Shown here one piece after another: positions 1 to 13,575 of a DNA stretch of 64,000 nt. Within the stretch, counting starts at the first letter, position 1; each line of letters opens with the position of its first letter. The stretch lies in contig VZRS01014884.1 of NCBI GenBank assembly GCA_013398055.1, positions 410,638 to 474,637 on the forward strand, in the 5' to 3' direction. Under the pieces are notes generated by a model, which ran no database searches, had not been told where the DNA came from, and saw nothing but the letters and a program-made list of their open reading frames with translations. The translations under genes were made by a program, and so were the position numbers. Source of the stretch: Ifrita kowaldi. Taxonomy: Eukaryota > Chordata > Aves > Passeriformes > Cinclosomatidae.

Positions 1-3000
1 GCTACACAGGGGGCTGAAAGTAATCTCAAGCTGTGGCAGTGCCATAGAGGACTTTTTGGGATGTGATGTCCTACCAATTATGGCCACCAGCACAACAGTA
101 GTAATTGTCAAAGAGAAATCAGGACACTGATTTCCATCCTACAAACAAGCTCTTGTCAGGACCTGCTAGCTGATGTTTAGGAATGCTAGCTGAAATAAAC
201 AAAATAGGGAAATGATTAGTGGCATTGAGTCTGGCAGGCGGGTTCTTATCCTGGCAGACGCTCGGCAGACTGTGGGTTCAACTTAGTCACAAAAGGAGGA
301 TGTGAAGAAGCCCAATCAGATAACAAAAATAGTCTGCAAAACACATGCTTCTGCTTGGGATCGTATTTATTAACACAGCGATTCAAGCAGTCTTATTCTT
401 AGAACAAGAACTAAAATAACAGAACAATCCCAACTGTCAGAGTACCACCCATTAATCACGAGGGTTCCTGTGTTTGAAGAAAAACAGAGGCATCTAAACA
501 ACCATCCACCGCTTGTCTAGGCCCCCACAATTTCAGTGGGACAAAGCAAGGAGTTTATGGCAACCGGAGTCCTGACTGAAATGACTGGTGAAGCACCTAG
601 AAGAGGATGGACTGCATCCAAGCTGTGGCTGTATTACATATCCACTCAGTGTGGGGAGAGATTGGTAATGCCAAAATGCAATGCCAAAAATATTTGGGCT
701 AAATTGCTCCCTGAAGCTGTCTTCTTAGCTGGGGAGAATAGGCCACTAACTAACATCTGTAGGTTCACATCTGGATTCATCCCACCACCATCTTGGCACA
801 GCAGATTCTCTATAAAAATTTAGCATGCCAAAGGATTAATACACCCATCATTTAACTCAGATGTCCGTAAAATGATTGCTGGGGTTCAGAAAATATGAGT
901 GGTGTAGTAGACAAACTTCTGCTTCCATCAATCAGCTTTTCATTAACATCATTCATCCCATCCTCTATATTATGAATAAAATCTGCTTTCTCTCTTTACC
1001 ATGCAAATTCCTCTTACATAATAAATACCGCAACACAATAAATCCTTCAGTGTCCCTTTTCCTTCTAGGGAAACTGTCTCTGCACTGCTTTATGCTGAAA
1101 AGATTTTTCAGACCTCAGCACAGGCATTAACTGTGTCATTTCCTTTCTGTGCAAACACGTCTAAAGACTGTCTTTTTCATTTTCTCCCTGGTAAGGAAAG
1201 GTGTTGCCATCAAAGATCTTTGGCTTTAGCCATTGGCCTGTGAATGACTGCATGGATGAAAGCTCCTCCTAGGATTGTCCTAGTTATGAGAAGCCTAACT
1301 TAGAGACCTTCCTCCAAAATGAATGAGGCATGAATGGTAGGCCGTTTTGAGGGGTGGGGCTTTTTTTGTTTCTTTGTTCTCCTGTTTGGTCCCTGAAAGA
1401 ATTTCAGATATTATCTAAAGAGAAAAAAAATCAGCAAATGAAAGCTCACCCTATTAGGGGCTTTCAGCCATAGAAACAGTGTATAAAAAGAAAATAACCT
1501 CGAACTCTTTTTTTCTAGGAATGTTGCCACAGCCAGAAAACCTTTTCCTCATGGAAAATGGGTGAATTTCAGAAATAAAATCCAAGCTTGGACCCATCTC
1601 TAATTTTCATTCATCAATTCTCAATTTGTCTATACAGTGAAGGAAACACTAAAAAGCTCTGTGTGCATATAAAGGCAACTATCTGTAAGCAAAAGGACAT
1701 TATCTGAATGTAAGAAAGAAAAGGCAACAGAAGGATCTGCTCCTGTAGTAATTGCTGTCTGCTGTTACAGTGTCATTTTGAGCTGTCAATTTCTGGGACC
1801 TAAAATAACCCCCACCAAGTTTTCCTCAATGTTTTTCTGTGTCCCACTACTTCTCTTCTGAATTGCCTTCACAAATTCAAATTCCTCAACAGCCTTGTTA
1901 CTGACTTGAGGGAAGATGCCAGAGAGACAGATTTAATATGCAGCTCCAAGACACTTCCTTACCCTGCATTATTACCTCCTCTACTGCAAGAACACTGCTT
2001 CTCCTGGGAAGAATTTGATTTCCTTACTTATCAACACCTTCCTCTGCACGTCAGCGTGTTTCCTCTCACCCTCCTTCAGTCACATAGCAAAAAAATCCTA
2101 GAAAAGGTGAAGCGTTGTACGTGTTAATGAAAGGCTGATTAGGAATTGACTGCTAATAGAATAGATGCAGCATCCCATATTGCTGTGGGATTTGCTACCA
2201 ACTATCAAGCCAGAACACGTGTGCATAGGTAGCAAATATACCACAGAGAGGCACTTGTGCACCTCGCTATTAGCCTGAAACAGATTTTCCAGCATCCAAG
2301 CAGTGACCCATTAATAGCTTACATAATGGAAAACAGCACCAAAATGAGTCAGTGCACTTGGCAAATTCAGATCATTAACCACGAGAAAGCGCTTCAAGTA
2401 GATCAAGGGAGAAACACATACCCCAGAGAACATTAAATAGAGAAGTCTTATTAGTGATGAGTAAACAGGTGCAGTATCCCTCTAGATTTGGCAGGATAGA
2501 CCCCCTCATTTCGCACAGAGAATTCCTCTCTGAAAGACTAGGTCCTGCATTTCACAACAGAGAATAAGCTGGACCCTTGACATCCCTTCCCAGGTACCTA
2601 CTCGCCAAAAGGGAGCTCTGTAAGAAATAAGCAGGAAGATAAACTGCATGGCTCCTACAACTGCAGACTCACCACTGTGCCGACGCAGCAGGAGCATGCA
2701 GAGATTAAGAGCAATCCATGCACAGATCCATACTGTACACGGTGTGATAAGGAAAGACTGGGGCCCTCTGGGAGGCACTCTGACGGTCTGCAAGTCAACT
2801 GGGCTTCACTAGGTGGCGGCTATGGTGCTTTTCAGTAGGAAGTCAGACCAAAAATAACACAGGTAAATGAGAATTTTACCACCCCACCCCTCCAAAAAAC
2901 CCCACCAAGCCAAATCCCAAAACCTGAAGCTACAGACAGTTCATTCCATTAACAATGTCACCAGAAAAAAAAACTGTGAAAGAAAATTCAGATAACTTTA

Positions 3001-5150
3001 TGCCAGTGCTGCAACTGTTCCACTTGAGCAGTGGTGACAACTCACAGCCAATATATGCACATGAAGTGATAACTGCATTGCAATGGTCGTCCTGTACCAG
3101 CTCGAAATATCTGCAGAGGCACTTACACCACAGTTTTGGAAAGCCGGGTCTAAATGTTTTGACCATTTCAACCACATAATTCAAGCATTTAAAAAAAAAT
3201 AAATTAAAAGGTAAAGAAATGCAAGGAAAAAATAGGTTTCCACTTACCCAAACTAGTATTTATCATGTTCTACATGAAAATGCAAATCAAAGTATATTTC
3301 ACATTAACCCAAAATGGTTTTGTTTATTTAAAGCATGGCTTAACAAGCTTTTTTAAAACTTAATTGCTTGCATTGGAGTATAAAGAGCACACGAAGAGTG
3401 CACTTGGTTCTATGTCAAACAGTTTAAATCGCAGAGTTTCCAGAGACACAGTTTCCACAATCCACTGAAGCTGCTTGAAGAACTTACATTTCATACTTTC
3501 AGCAATCCTCCACTTCTGTTCAGGGTTCTCAGCCCTAGGTTTTATCCTAGAGATATGACATATATGTAGCACTTCTCCATATTTCATTTTTATGAAATTG
3601 AAGTGACTCCTTTGATATAAAATATGTAATTTCTTCTCATAAAAGGCCAATACAAGGGCCATTTGACAGGACAGGATGTTGCACTACTGTTTGAGATGCC
3701 TATCTCGGCAAGCAAGTCTGGCGCTACGCACATTGCTCACTTGGCTTCATTTCCTTATCTATTTCATGTGCATGAACAGCTGGAGATGGACGTATAGAGG
3801 CTTTAACCTTCTGCAGCACATCTAAAAAGGTACACAACCAAAATCTATGCAGCTGTGAATGCCAGAAAGCCATCTGTATACAAGTTAATTGCTTTTGGTT
3901 TGAATAGTTTCCATTTTTATCCTGCCATCTACATTTGTACCTATTCAGTGGTTCAATTTGGACACAGCAGGGACATGAACCATGCTCCAAACCAGCTCTT
4001 CCATCTCCCATGCCTGCTTTGCTGCAAGCCTTCCCTTAAAATCTTTCCCTCCCTTGAGCATTTTCTTCTCTCTGTCTCAGAAATCAACCAAACAAACCTA
4101 AGGAGTGCTATTTACACCAACACTTCTGCGGCGTGCATTACTAGACGGAGTGGATGACAGAAGCAAAGCACAGGCTTATTTTCTGGTTTCCCAACCCCAC
4201 TTAGTTTCCAGTGACAAAATCAAGCTGTTCAGATGCAACAAATTCAGCCCTGAGCAGAAGGAACAGCAATGTCAGCCTAGGAAGCACCTGGTTGCTTTGA
4301 AAAACAACCAGTTGTTCCTTTTATTCATTAAATCTGTATTTACACATACTCATGCATGTATAGTGGATTAACAATGCAAATCTTACACCAAAAAAACCTC
4401 TGACATCTACTTAAAATCTTGCTACTAATTACAGATGTGATTCGGACCAGTGATGTACTTCTAATTAGCAAAAATAAGCAGTCCTGTTTTCCTTGGAGGA
4501 AATGAGGATGGCCTAACTAGGGAAAATTAAACTAAAGCTAACACTAAACACTTTTACTTTGTACCCTCTAAACAGTTTTCGTTAGATCTGACAGATGTTT
4601 ATTAATGATCCTATAAAAGCATCAATATTATCTAAGCAAATCCACTATTTTCTTCAAATATCTTCATCTGTACATCTCATATCAGAATGTTGTTTTTGTC
4701 AGAGATTGAGTGTGAAGACGGAAGTTGTTTTACAGGCAGGCTTAAGCTTGCAGTATTTACTGGAACCAACACAAGTACATGGAAATGTTCCTAAAGAAAC
4801 ACGCACAAGAAATTTACTGTATTTACAGGAAGCGTTCTCAAAAAAAATAGAGCCATGTCATCCAAATCTGTCCCTTTATAAATATATAAAATAAGTCTTT
4901 TAAACATTGTTTGTTAGCTGTAGGAACAATAACAACAGACTTGCAGTAAGTCACTGTGGCCTTCTAGGTGGTATAACTAAACTAAAACACTATCCATTGT
5001 GACCTTTCCCGTTTACTTTACAGATGCTGGTCGAAAGTACAGTGTCACCCTGCAGACACGCATAATCAACTTTATTTTCCAATCTAATTCAGAAATGGAG
5101 CTGTTAATGTCAAGAAACATTAAGGAGAAGCTGCTCCACTGAACCTGCTC
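1..5150. other. Noncoding AT-rich DNA, no gene recognised
   Basis: Intron- or intergenic-like sequence with no recognisable repeat or coding exon. Only short open frames without domain features occur on either strand. Two minus-strand segments have splice-like flanks: 2673-2787, open and followed on the minus strand by a GTGAGT donor-like site, and 3724-3821, preceded by a pyrimidine-rich acceptor-like site and ending in TAG. Both are discussed as leads, not called as exons. A possible minus-strand polyadenylation hexamer (AATAAA) lies near 3325. Confidence 0.6.
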
Positions 5151-5159
5151 TGTCTGGCT

Positions 5160-6070
5160 ACCTGGTGTTAGATTGTTGTGACAAAAAACTGCTTTGCACG
5201 CACCCAAAGGAGCACAGGGATCATCAATTTGTAAGGAGGACCCAAACCTTCTCCTGCCCCATTTCCCCATCCCATCACTGGAGTCGTCCCATCTGCAGCA
5301 CACAGGGAGCCTGGAGGCACCATGGCAGCTCAGGAAGCCACAATAGCTCCTGGGAGGCATCAGTCCTGACCCAGCCCCACTAAGGCAGCTTTTGCCCTGG
5401 GGATCAGAGGAGTCATCCATTACCAGAATTCCATGGGAGAGGCTATTTGGGTTACCCCATAGTCTGTTCCCGTGGGCAGAGCCATCAGACGAGGAGGCTA
5501 TCACAGGGACTGGGGAGTCCCAGCCAGCTGCTGGAGATATCAGAGGGCCTGGGTGTAGATTGGAACACCTCTGTGGAGAAAGAGGATCCAGAACCAGCTA
5601 CTGGATGAATGGCATGTGGAAGACCGGCTGCCAGGGGGTCTGTCATGTGCATTTTTGTCCATGTCTGTGTGTCAGGGGGTCTGTTCTGGAAGCTGGACCG
5701 AAACAGAGGCTTTGGCAGCTCATATGCCCAGGTGCCAGCAGAGACGGGATATTTAGGTAACAATGACTGTCCGCAGCGTACACACATGAACATTATATAT
5801 TCCCTACTAATAGGTATTAGTCCTGAGCAGCCAGCAAGAGGAGCAGGATGTGGTCATTGCTGCTGTTCATGCTTGCATGCGTACAAAGTGTTCCTGTGGA
5901 TCAGTGCAGCTGGCCATGTATATAATGTATATAATACATATTGCATGTGTGTGTGCCTACCAGCACACTGCTGTAGGAATACAGCCTGGCCTCACTGCTG
6001 CTTGGACCCAAGAACATGCAGCTCTGGCAGCCTCATCTTAACTGGACTGCTGGATTCAGCCTCCCCGTAA
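5160..6070. other. GC-rich patch, possible old unclassified repeat
   Basis: About 0.9 kb that is visibly richer in G and C than the surrounding AT-rich DNA. It has CTG/CAG-rich words, and the 10-base word AGGGGGTCTG occurs twice within about 50 bases (near 5633 and 5674). Open frames run through both strands here (for example the 163-codon minus frame 5013-5504), as expected from fewer AT-rich stop codons. No domain is recognisable. The texture resembles old GC-rich avian interspersed repeats or LTRs, but I cannot name a family. The alternative is a GC-rich single-copy region. Confidence 0.3.
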
Positions 6071-6079
6071 CACTTGGAA

Positions 6080-6990
6080 GTTCCCAATAGAGGCGCTATC
6101 CATCATGCAAAAACTAACAGTCATTTGGAAATAAAGGGATGTGACAGAACTGGCAATTTTCCAGCAATCGATGCGGTCACGATCCTCTCACAGTAGCTGT
6201 GACATAAGACAGAAAGTCCAGACTGAAAGATGGTCATGGCAGTCTCCAAAGGATCTTCTGTTTAGAAGCAGCTTTTTTTTTTTTTTTCGAAAAAGCATAT
6301 TAATTGCCTAGCATCTCCTCTTGCTGTCATCTGTCATTTCTGTCTCTACATACAGCAGCACGTTCTTCTAATCAGCAGCAAAACAAAAAGTAAAGGAGAG
6401 GTTTCAGGTCAGACCACTGCACCACAGCACCGACTTGAACTTCACTTATTTGCTCATTTAAAACTAAGTTTCAGCATATACTAATAGATAAGGAAACATT
6501 CTCTCCTATGTAAGGATAATGGACAATTTTAACACAATTTATGACCTATTCTATTTCTCCTGTCTGCAATAACGGGGAAGTTCAAGAGCGACAGGTCATC
6601 AGAGTCTCATATTTATGGATGACTCAATGACAGATAATCTGATCTGCCTCACAACAGCCTTATGCTTCACCTACTTTAACAGAGATACTTCTAATTTGTA
6701 CCAAAACAAGATCAGCATCAGGTCCCTGGATTCCAGCAACAAAATGTCCCACAGCACCAAGACAATGTTATAAAGTGTCATATACCACATACACTTGAGG
6801 TAAACAAAGCCCTTTGTAAACAGTAAATGACCAGAGAGGATTACAGCTGTTGGTTTCATCATTTCCACTGCATGGAAGAAACATAATTTTTTGGAATACA
6901 GACAGTACCCAATACATTTTTTCCCCTCAGGACAGGAGGGGAGATATTTCCGCACCATGGAAAACAACAGCGCTGGCTGAATAAGGAGAG
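6080..6990. other. Noncoding stretch with a T15 run
   Basis: No gene or named repeat seen. A run of 15 T lies at 6273-6287. The 98-codon minus frame at 6671-6967 has no domain features and no convincing exon boundaries, so it is not called. Confidence 0.5.
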
Positions 6991-7205
6991 TCTACAAAGA
7001 CATCATGAATTAGCAGAAAACTACTTTGGAAAGATAAGATATTAAACATTTTCTGTGGGGAATAAGAACACTGGAGATTATTTACTTTGCTTTAATTACT
7101 TTGGCACACTGCTAGATTAGTTTTTGTACGTTACTAGATTTCCATACCATCATTTAACAAATGCGAAGAAGCGAGTTCATGTTCTGAATATTTAAAGTTC
7201 ACCCT
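6991..7205 (+). repeat. Unnamed dispersed repeat, copy A
   Basis: This segment aligns by eye with 43140-43365 in the same orientation. Shared blocks occur in the same order: a CAT-TGAATTAGCAG word, GGGGAAT-AGAAC, GAGATTATTTACTTT, TTAATTACTTTG and, about 100 bases further, a TGAA-ATTTAA word. Similarity is roughly 70 percent with small gaps, so the copies are old. No terminal repeats or target-site duplications are visible and the true ends are uncertain. It could be an ancient SINE, a LINE 3' end or a DNA-transposon relic; I cannot assign the family. Confidence 0.6.
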
Positions 7206-10200
7206 ACCCATATTATCTTGTCCTGTGCTGGAGTTTCTGCCACTCATTTCCGAAATAAATAAGAGGGCTATAGCTTCACTTTAAAAATTATTATTACTAC
7301 AGTGATGCAAGCAGCACCCTAAATTTCTGGGTATGTCTTTCTCACTAGCCTTGCACCTATCTGGATGCGTTTTGACAAGAATACACTGTTAACATATACA
7401 ATATCAAAGCAAGGATAAACATCAAGTTTCACTGATGCTTTCAATCTAGATTACATTTGGTCATCCTCCACTCTTCTGAACACGTCACTTTGATGGAAAA
7501 CTGATAATAAGCCAATTTTCAGAGGGTTATAGTTTATGAAAACCCAGTGTAACATTTGTAAGAAGTTTCCTTGAAGGTTTTATGGAGTGTTTAATAAGCT
7601 ACGGACCATATTACTGAACAACACTAATAAAACAGCAGGTTTGACTCTCCAAGAACTAGAGCACAAATAAACCTATGATTAAAAAAAATATCACTAGTCC
7701 CACTGTTTTGATGCTAATATGAGATTTATGAGAGCCTGTGATGAAATAAAGATCCTGTCTTTTCCTGGGTTCTTTCCTATTGGAAACTGTCTAAAGAATA
7801 TCACTTGCAAGAAATTCAAAATTGTCCTGCCTTGAAAAGAGCTGTCTGTACCTAAAACAACTGCAAACAATACCACTTCAGTACATCTAAACAAACAACA
7901 GTCTATTCAAGAAACAAACAGAGGTTAGGAACAGGATTTTTACATTAAATTTTCCCAAACTAATTTGCCACATTTTATTTCACATTATGAGGTTTGGTCA
8001 CAAGTACTGTTAAAGAGCTTTGGACTTTCCTGAAACACTGAAAGCAGGGATTTTTCCTTTTCTCTTCTCTATGTGTGCAGTATCTAAAACACTCTTCTCC
8101 ACAAACATGAAAATTCCAAAAATAATGACTACCATTGTAATAACAAAATAAAAACTGACCAAACAGTAAATACCCATGCAGCCATAAAAAATGTAAATGT
8201 TTGATGCCTGAAGGATTACTCCACGCAACATGACAACAGAGTTAATTTAAAGCCAACTGGGAGAAATTAAAAGGCTCAGGTTAATTATTGCTTTACAGCT
8301 GAGCTGGAGGCATGAAAAACAGAGCAACTGAGAAGAGCGTGGAGATAAGAAACCACGGTTTCAGCCTGTCTCCTCCCTACTCCTCATCTGCTCTCAGGCC
8401 GGGCACCACGACAGGGCTCTTCAGCAAGCAAAGAGGCCACTTCAGAAGTCCCTCTCTTCCAATAGCTCGTCTCTTTGCTCTGTTCTTTGCTGCACGCCCC
8501 GTGCTCGATTCCCAGCGTTCCTGCCCTTCATGGCACAATGCAAAGAGGGGGTCTCACCAAGTCAGCTGCTGAGATCCTTCACTGCCACTGCTACCAAAGC
8601 ACGAGGCAATGCAGAACCAGTAAAACTAGGAAACATTAGAAAAGCTGCAATTCGTAAAGGAGATGTTGACAAAGACGGTTCACTACCGAGAAAAAGGAAA
8701 ACAGCAAAGGTTCTGGGAGACAGGCATTTATAGGGTTCTTCATCAAAAATGTGAGCTTTGCAGCACTCTGGGATAGAAACATGAAACCAAATAACACATT
8801 TACTGGCTTACAGCAAGAAAAGCAGGAAAGAATGAGCGTAGAAAGATGGTAAAACACATCATTTTTAATATATCCCTACATATTTGAGTATCAGGACTCT
8901 GAAAATACTAATTACAGTTAACAGATCATTACATATTACTAAGAAGATAATATTCGCTGTAAAAGTGAAAATATTTGTTTGAAACTAGTTTGAAACATGT
9001 AGGAAGCAGATATCTTGCCAGACACACATTTAAATTTTTATGTAAGAGGAACCAAAATCTTCACATTGAAAGGATGCACATTTGGATACTGTGACAGGTT
9101 ATACTCTCCAGCAAAATTTAAGAATCTCAGGAGAGGATTAGGGATTAGACAGAGCTTATTTTTTGTTTATTTTAAATGAGACCTAGAAGACAAAGAGTAT
9201 CTGCTATACATAAAATTCCTTCCAAGTGGGAAAAAAACTTATCTGTAAATGACTAGGGCTTCCTGAAGAAAACTGCAGATCAGATATCAAGATATTTCCT
9301 CGCTAAGAGAGTGAATAATTCAGTTACCAGTCATTGATCTCTGAAATGGCTATGATCCATCTGCTAAGATCAGGGAATTGCAAGTTGTGTGTTAACTCCC
9401 GGCTTTTTCATATTTGAGTAATAAAGTCTGTGCCAAAAACCAAGGGCTTGCAGGAGGTTCAAGGACAGTATCAATTATTGTCTTCACTGACAAGGCATTA
9501 GTTTGCAAGGCTTTACAGAAAGCAGCCTAAAATTTCTCAGTACTTGCAACTTCATTACCTAGAAAACAATAGCATCTATGTTTAGGTGAAATTTAAACTC
9601 TCAATTATCTTTAATTTAAATTTGCAAACCCGAATGCCAAAGGAGCTTAGTTTGATCAGCAGACTCTTCAGACTCCTTAGATATGCACCTTAGCCAGCAG
9701 CTTCCTCCCCTTTCTAGCAGAGCTGCGTAATGCTGTCGAGGAACAGTCTCCTGCCCACCATCAGGTCTGGCATAATTCAGTTTTCTGTTAACAACAAATG
9801 CTCCAGACCTGGGTAAGAGTTGCCAAGGAGAGCTCAGCAATTTCTCATTGTTAATCCCAACAGTAGCACTGACTCTGATTGGATCTCAGGGGAATCCAGT
9901 TGAAGATCATTTCCTCCAAGCTGAACAGAAGAAATCATCAACAGGTGATGCATAATGTACTTCTGGCAAAATAAAACCTGAAGGGCAGGATTGCTTTTCC
10001 TCTCTATCATGCTGTTGTAGATATATGGACAGACAGACAAAAAGCACTACTGTAGATTTCCATTTGATATTATTTTCATGTTTATTTACAAAAAGAAAAA
10101 TTTAAAATTCCAGTAGCCTTAATCATAACATTCTACACATTATCTAGAGAAACTTCAAAAACGTACATTCATGTATGTGCTCTACAAAAAACCCAAATGC

Positions 10201-10630
10201 ACACAACAGCAACCTACAATTCCCAACAAAACTGCTTAATAAAGGACATATCCTCAAAGTACATGTATGTTACATTTGAAGGTATCTTTTTCATTTTAAA
10301 AAATAAAATAAATATTAAAGGTTGCGTTATAATATACTTTTGTCTCAGAAACAAATTCTGGAGAAAATTACATACAAGATGAAGCTGTGAAACTCAGGGG
10401 TTTTTCAGCCTTTAGAAAAGGATGCTAAGCAGAGGTTTTATTGCCGTCTGTAGCTACCTAACAGGTAGGTATGGAGAAGATGAAGCCAAACTCTTCCCAA
10501 AGATACAAGGTGGCAACACAAAGGGCAACAAACACACTTTCTGACAAAGGACATTCTCACTGAATATAAGGGGGTGGAAAAATTGCCAAAAGAAGGGTCA
10601 TACAGAAACAGAAATGCCTTCTGTACCCGC
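7206..10630. other. Noncoding AT-rich DNA
   Basis: No gene, named repeat or RNA gene recognised. Around 8300-8560 the sequence is somewhat more GC-rich, with a few CpGs, which lets short open frames appear. A 73-codon minus frame at 8010-8231 would encode a hydrophobic stretch, but it has no initiation context or homology that I recognise. Confidence 0.55.
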
Positions 10631-10631
10631 A

Positions 10632-10782
10632 AAAGTTGGGATGTCCATCCTTGGAGATGCTCAAAATCCAGCTAATGCTCTGAGCAATTCGATCTAGATG
10701 GCCCTACTTTAAGAAGCAGTTGGACCAGATGGACTTCCGAGATCCATTCAAGCCTAAAATAGTTTTAATTCCATGATTTTCT
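10632..10782 (+). mobile_element. CR1 non-LTR retrotransposon, 3' end fragment
   Basis: Truncated 3' end of a chicken-repeat-1 (CR1) LINE in plus orientation. The order matches the end of avian CR1: a GGGATGTCCATCCTTGGAG block, a GCTCAAAATCCAGCTAATGCTCTGAGC block, a TTGGACCAGATGG block and a decayed TTCCATGATT tail. Many substitutions indicate an old insertion. It carries no coding capacity. 5' truncation is normal for CR1, which is reverse-transcribed from its 3' end. Confidence 0.85.
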
Positions 10783-12655
10783 GAGCAGAATAAAAGGAGT
10801 TTGTAGGAAAAAGGCTATTCAAAGAGCCTGATCTTTTGTGATATCTCAAAAAAAATCATGTAAAACTACAGCAGTTTACTGCAGCTAGTATCCTTCTTCA
10901 TCTAACAGAAATGCACCTCTATTGCATAAACCACACATGACAGAACATTAGATCTTTAAATAACATCAGAGATCACGCAGGAAAGTCATCCTTCAGGCTC
11001 TCACTAATAGGAATCAATACCACAGTGTGCATCCTGCCCCTAATTCCATTTGATTGGACATGTCAAAAGCAGGCCCTTTGAGCCAAGAAAAGGGAAAGGA
11101 CCCCACTCTGACCACTCTTCCTAGCACTGGTGAATTAAGCACTTCAAAGAGAAAAATGACACCGTTTCAGAATGTGAGACTCCTAAATGGTGGCCAACAC
11201 CCAAGACTGAGATAGAGCCCTTGGAGCTAAAAGCTGGTGTGTTAGAAATGAGCTAAAGGACATGACTTCATACATGAAAGAAAGAAGCTCAAAGAGGTTT
11301 AATGTTACTTGGGCATCAGGTCCAGAAAAGAACATGGAATATACATTTGCCCATAGTTTACAATTTCACTTCTGCTTTATCCAGCTTTCAAGAAATGTAC
11401 TTGACCTGAAGTATCTTGGCCCTGGACAAAGGGCCCGAATGCTGCAGAGTCTGGCTGCGCTCCCATCTTGCCATCATGGAGGTCCAAGCTCAAGGCCCCA
11501 CTGCCCTCATTAGATGGCAACACCAGAGAAGTAACTACAGCTGTTCTAAATGTTAACATTGTTAACTATTTCACTGCTGTTCAAGACAGATATTGTGGGG
11601 TCACATATGTCTGCTGGCAAGTCAAAACACACTGTTGCCAAAACCACAAGGTTCAAAGCCTCCCAGTGCGGTGGAATTTCTTTAGCACAACACTTACTTC
11701 TCCTAAGATCAAGTAAACCTAAAGTCTGGCACCCTGACCTCATCAGAACAATGCAAAATCAATTTATTCAAATGGAAAATAAATACTCAGAGATCAAGTA
11801 TCCTAGCTGTAACTCCACATCTTTTATTTAAGAAACCCTGGTATGATAAAATTCTAAAATGAGACACAATTCTCAATCTGCCACATCAAAAGCATGACTG
11901 CTTTCTAAACCCTTGACGAGGAAACCAGTTTGAGCACAAGAAACCTGGGTTAAGAGTTACAAGGCTCTTATTTTCGCTGTCACAAGTGCTGAATGAAATT
12001 ATATGTGCTGAAATGAAACTACAAGATCAAAGAAGTAAGTTTCACAGTGAAAACTCAAAGACAGCATTCTAGTCCTATGCAAGACACAAAGTGGCTGGCA
12101 AAGTTGCATCTTCAACACAAACAAGCTCCAGCTTAGGTGCACTAAGGAGCAGAAACACAGTGGATGGTGCTAACTTACTGTTTCAACAACCACAATCAGC
12201 GACACCACTGCAGCAACAGGGAAAGAACTTGCTAGACCTAGAAACAAAAAGACTTTGAACTGATCCTATTCCTGATGAGACATTTTTCTATTTTAGACTT
12301 TGAAGATGCTGAGGAATTTGGCTTCCAGAGCAAGTGGGCAGCACTGTGTAAGCAAATGGATGGGAATGAAGCTCATATCATGAAAATGAAGAAAGCATCT
12401 TTACACCCTCATTTATTACATTAACTGAAAAATACTTTTAAGTCAAGATTGGCATGGAAAAAAACAAAATCCTGTGGGGATCTTTGAAAAGGAATTCTGT
12501 TGAGGTCTGAAGGGTCTGAAAGCTACTTGAAATAAACTAATTAAGAACATAAATAAAGAATGGTGAATGAGTCCACTGAAGTTCTAAGAGCCCACACTAT
12601 ACAATTGGAAAGAAACTGGAGAAGCCAGCTATCTGAAGAAACTATTATTTAATCG
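10783..12655. other. Noncoding DNA, nothing recognised
   Basis: Single-copy-looking sequence. Overlapping short open frames on both strands at 11262-11831 have no recognisable domain and largely mirror one another. Confidence 0.5.
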
Positions 12656-12659
12656 GAGT

Positions 12660-13575
12660 AACAGAGATTCGGATATCTGTGGGGGGTATAAAGAGGTACT
12701 GCTCTTTCAAAAGGGTTGGTGCTGCATTGTACATCAAGAACACATAGAACTGATGTAGTTTCAGGCCACAGGGAGATTCAGATCTTGGGGAAACTTCCAT
12801 GTAATGATTGCAAAGTTAGAGATGAAAAAAACAGGAACACTCCCATGATGGGGATCTGTTGCAAACCACCAAACCAGGGAGATCAGGGAGGAAAAATTTT
12901 TCAAAACAGTGCCAGAGCCATCCAGAGTACAGGACTGGAATAGTGTGTATTTTAACTAGTCTCACATCTGGGAGTAGTTGAGAAAGAAATACATCAGGAC
13001 ATTTTGTTCTGCAAAAATTCAGAACAAACTGAAGTCAGCTTTTGACACAGAAGGTAAAGAGAGCAGTTTAGTAAAGGGAGGAGGGGAATAGGATGGTTCT
13101 TCTAATGTCACTATAAAGTAAGAGAGTTCACAATCCTGAGGATGCAAAACCACAAAACAGCAAAGCATTTTTCAACAGCAGGCTTAAGTGAATTATTAAA
13201 GTACTAACATGGATGCCGTCTGGTTGAAGAAACCCTCAGAAAGCAATTGCTGAAATCACAACGGAGCAGCATATTGTGTAGGGCTCCACAGGGTTGTGTT
13301 TCAGGTCCAATGACATTCAATATTTATATCTATGGCTTCAACAGTGGAACAGAAGTCATGTTTATGAAATTCCCAGACAATGCTGAGCTCTAAGAGACTG
13401 CAAGTATCTTTGAAGGCAGGATCAGAATTAAAAATGACATGGGTAAATTGGAGAGAGGGAATGAGATCCTGGTCCAGATTGTAAACTAATTATTTTTACA
13501 GTTAATGGAGAACAAGTCAATACAGTTATTGGTGTTTGGGGACCTAAATGAGATTCTTCATCCGACCCTCAGCAA
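12660..13575 (+). mobile_element. Old, decayed CR1-type LINE with endonuclease and RT relics
   Basis: Two separate pieces of LINE coding sequence survive in plus orientation. The open frame at 12716-12943 contains GICCKPPNQGDQ, which resembles the CR1 endonuclease motif GV-YRPP-Q. At 13261-13450 the translation resembles the end of the reverse-transcriptase palm: a G-VSGPMTFNIYIYGFN-like stretch in place of LGPVLFNIFINDLD, then a KF-DNAEL relic of KFADDTKL, followed by a sequence like the D-L--LE segment. The roughly 300 bases between them are too short for the missing palm domain, so there is an internal deletion. Frames are broken and the element is inactive. It is much older than the CR1 copies at 35 and 39.9 kb. 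Confidence 0.65.

Noticed and set aside
5013..5504. 163-codon minus-strand ORF
   Set aside because: Open because of high GC content; overlapping open frames exist on the other strand and no motif is recognisable.
8010..8231. Membrane-like 73-codon minus-strand ORF
   Set aside because: Hydrophobic residues follow from T-rich DNA; no initiation context or family resemblance.
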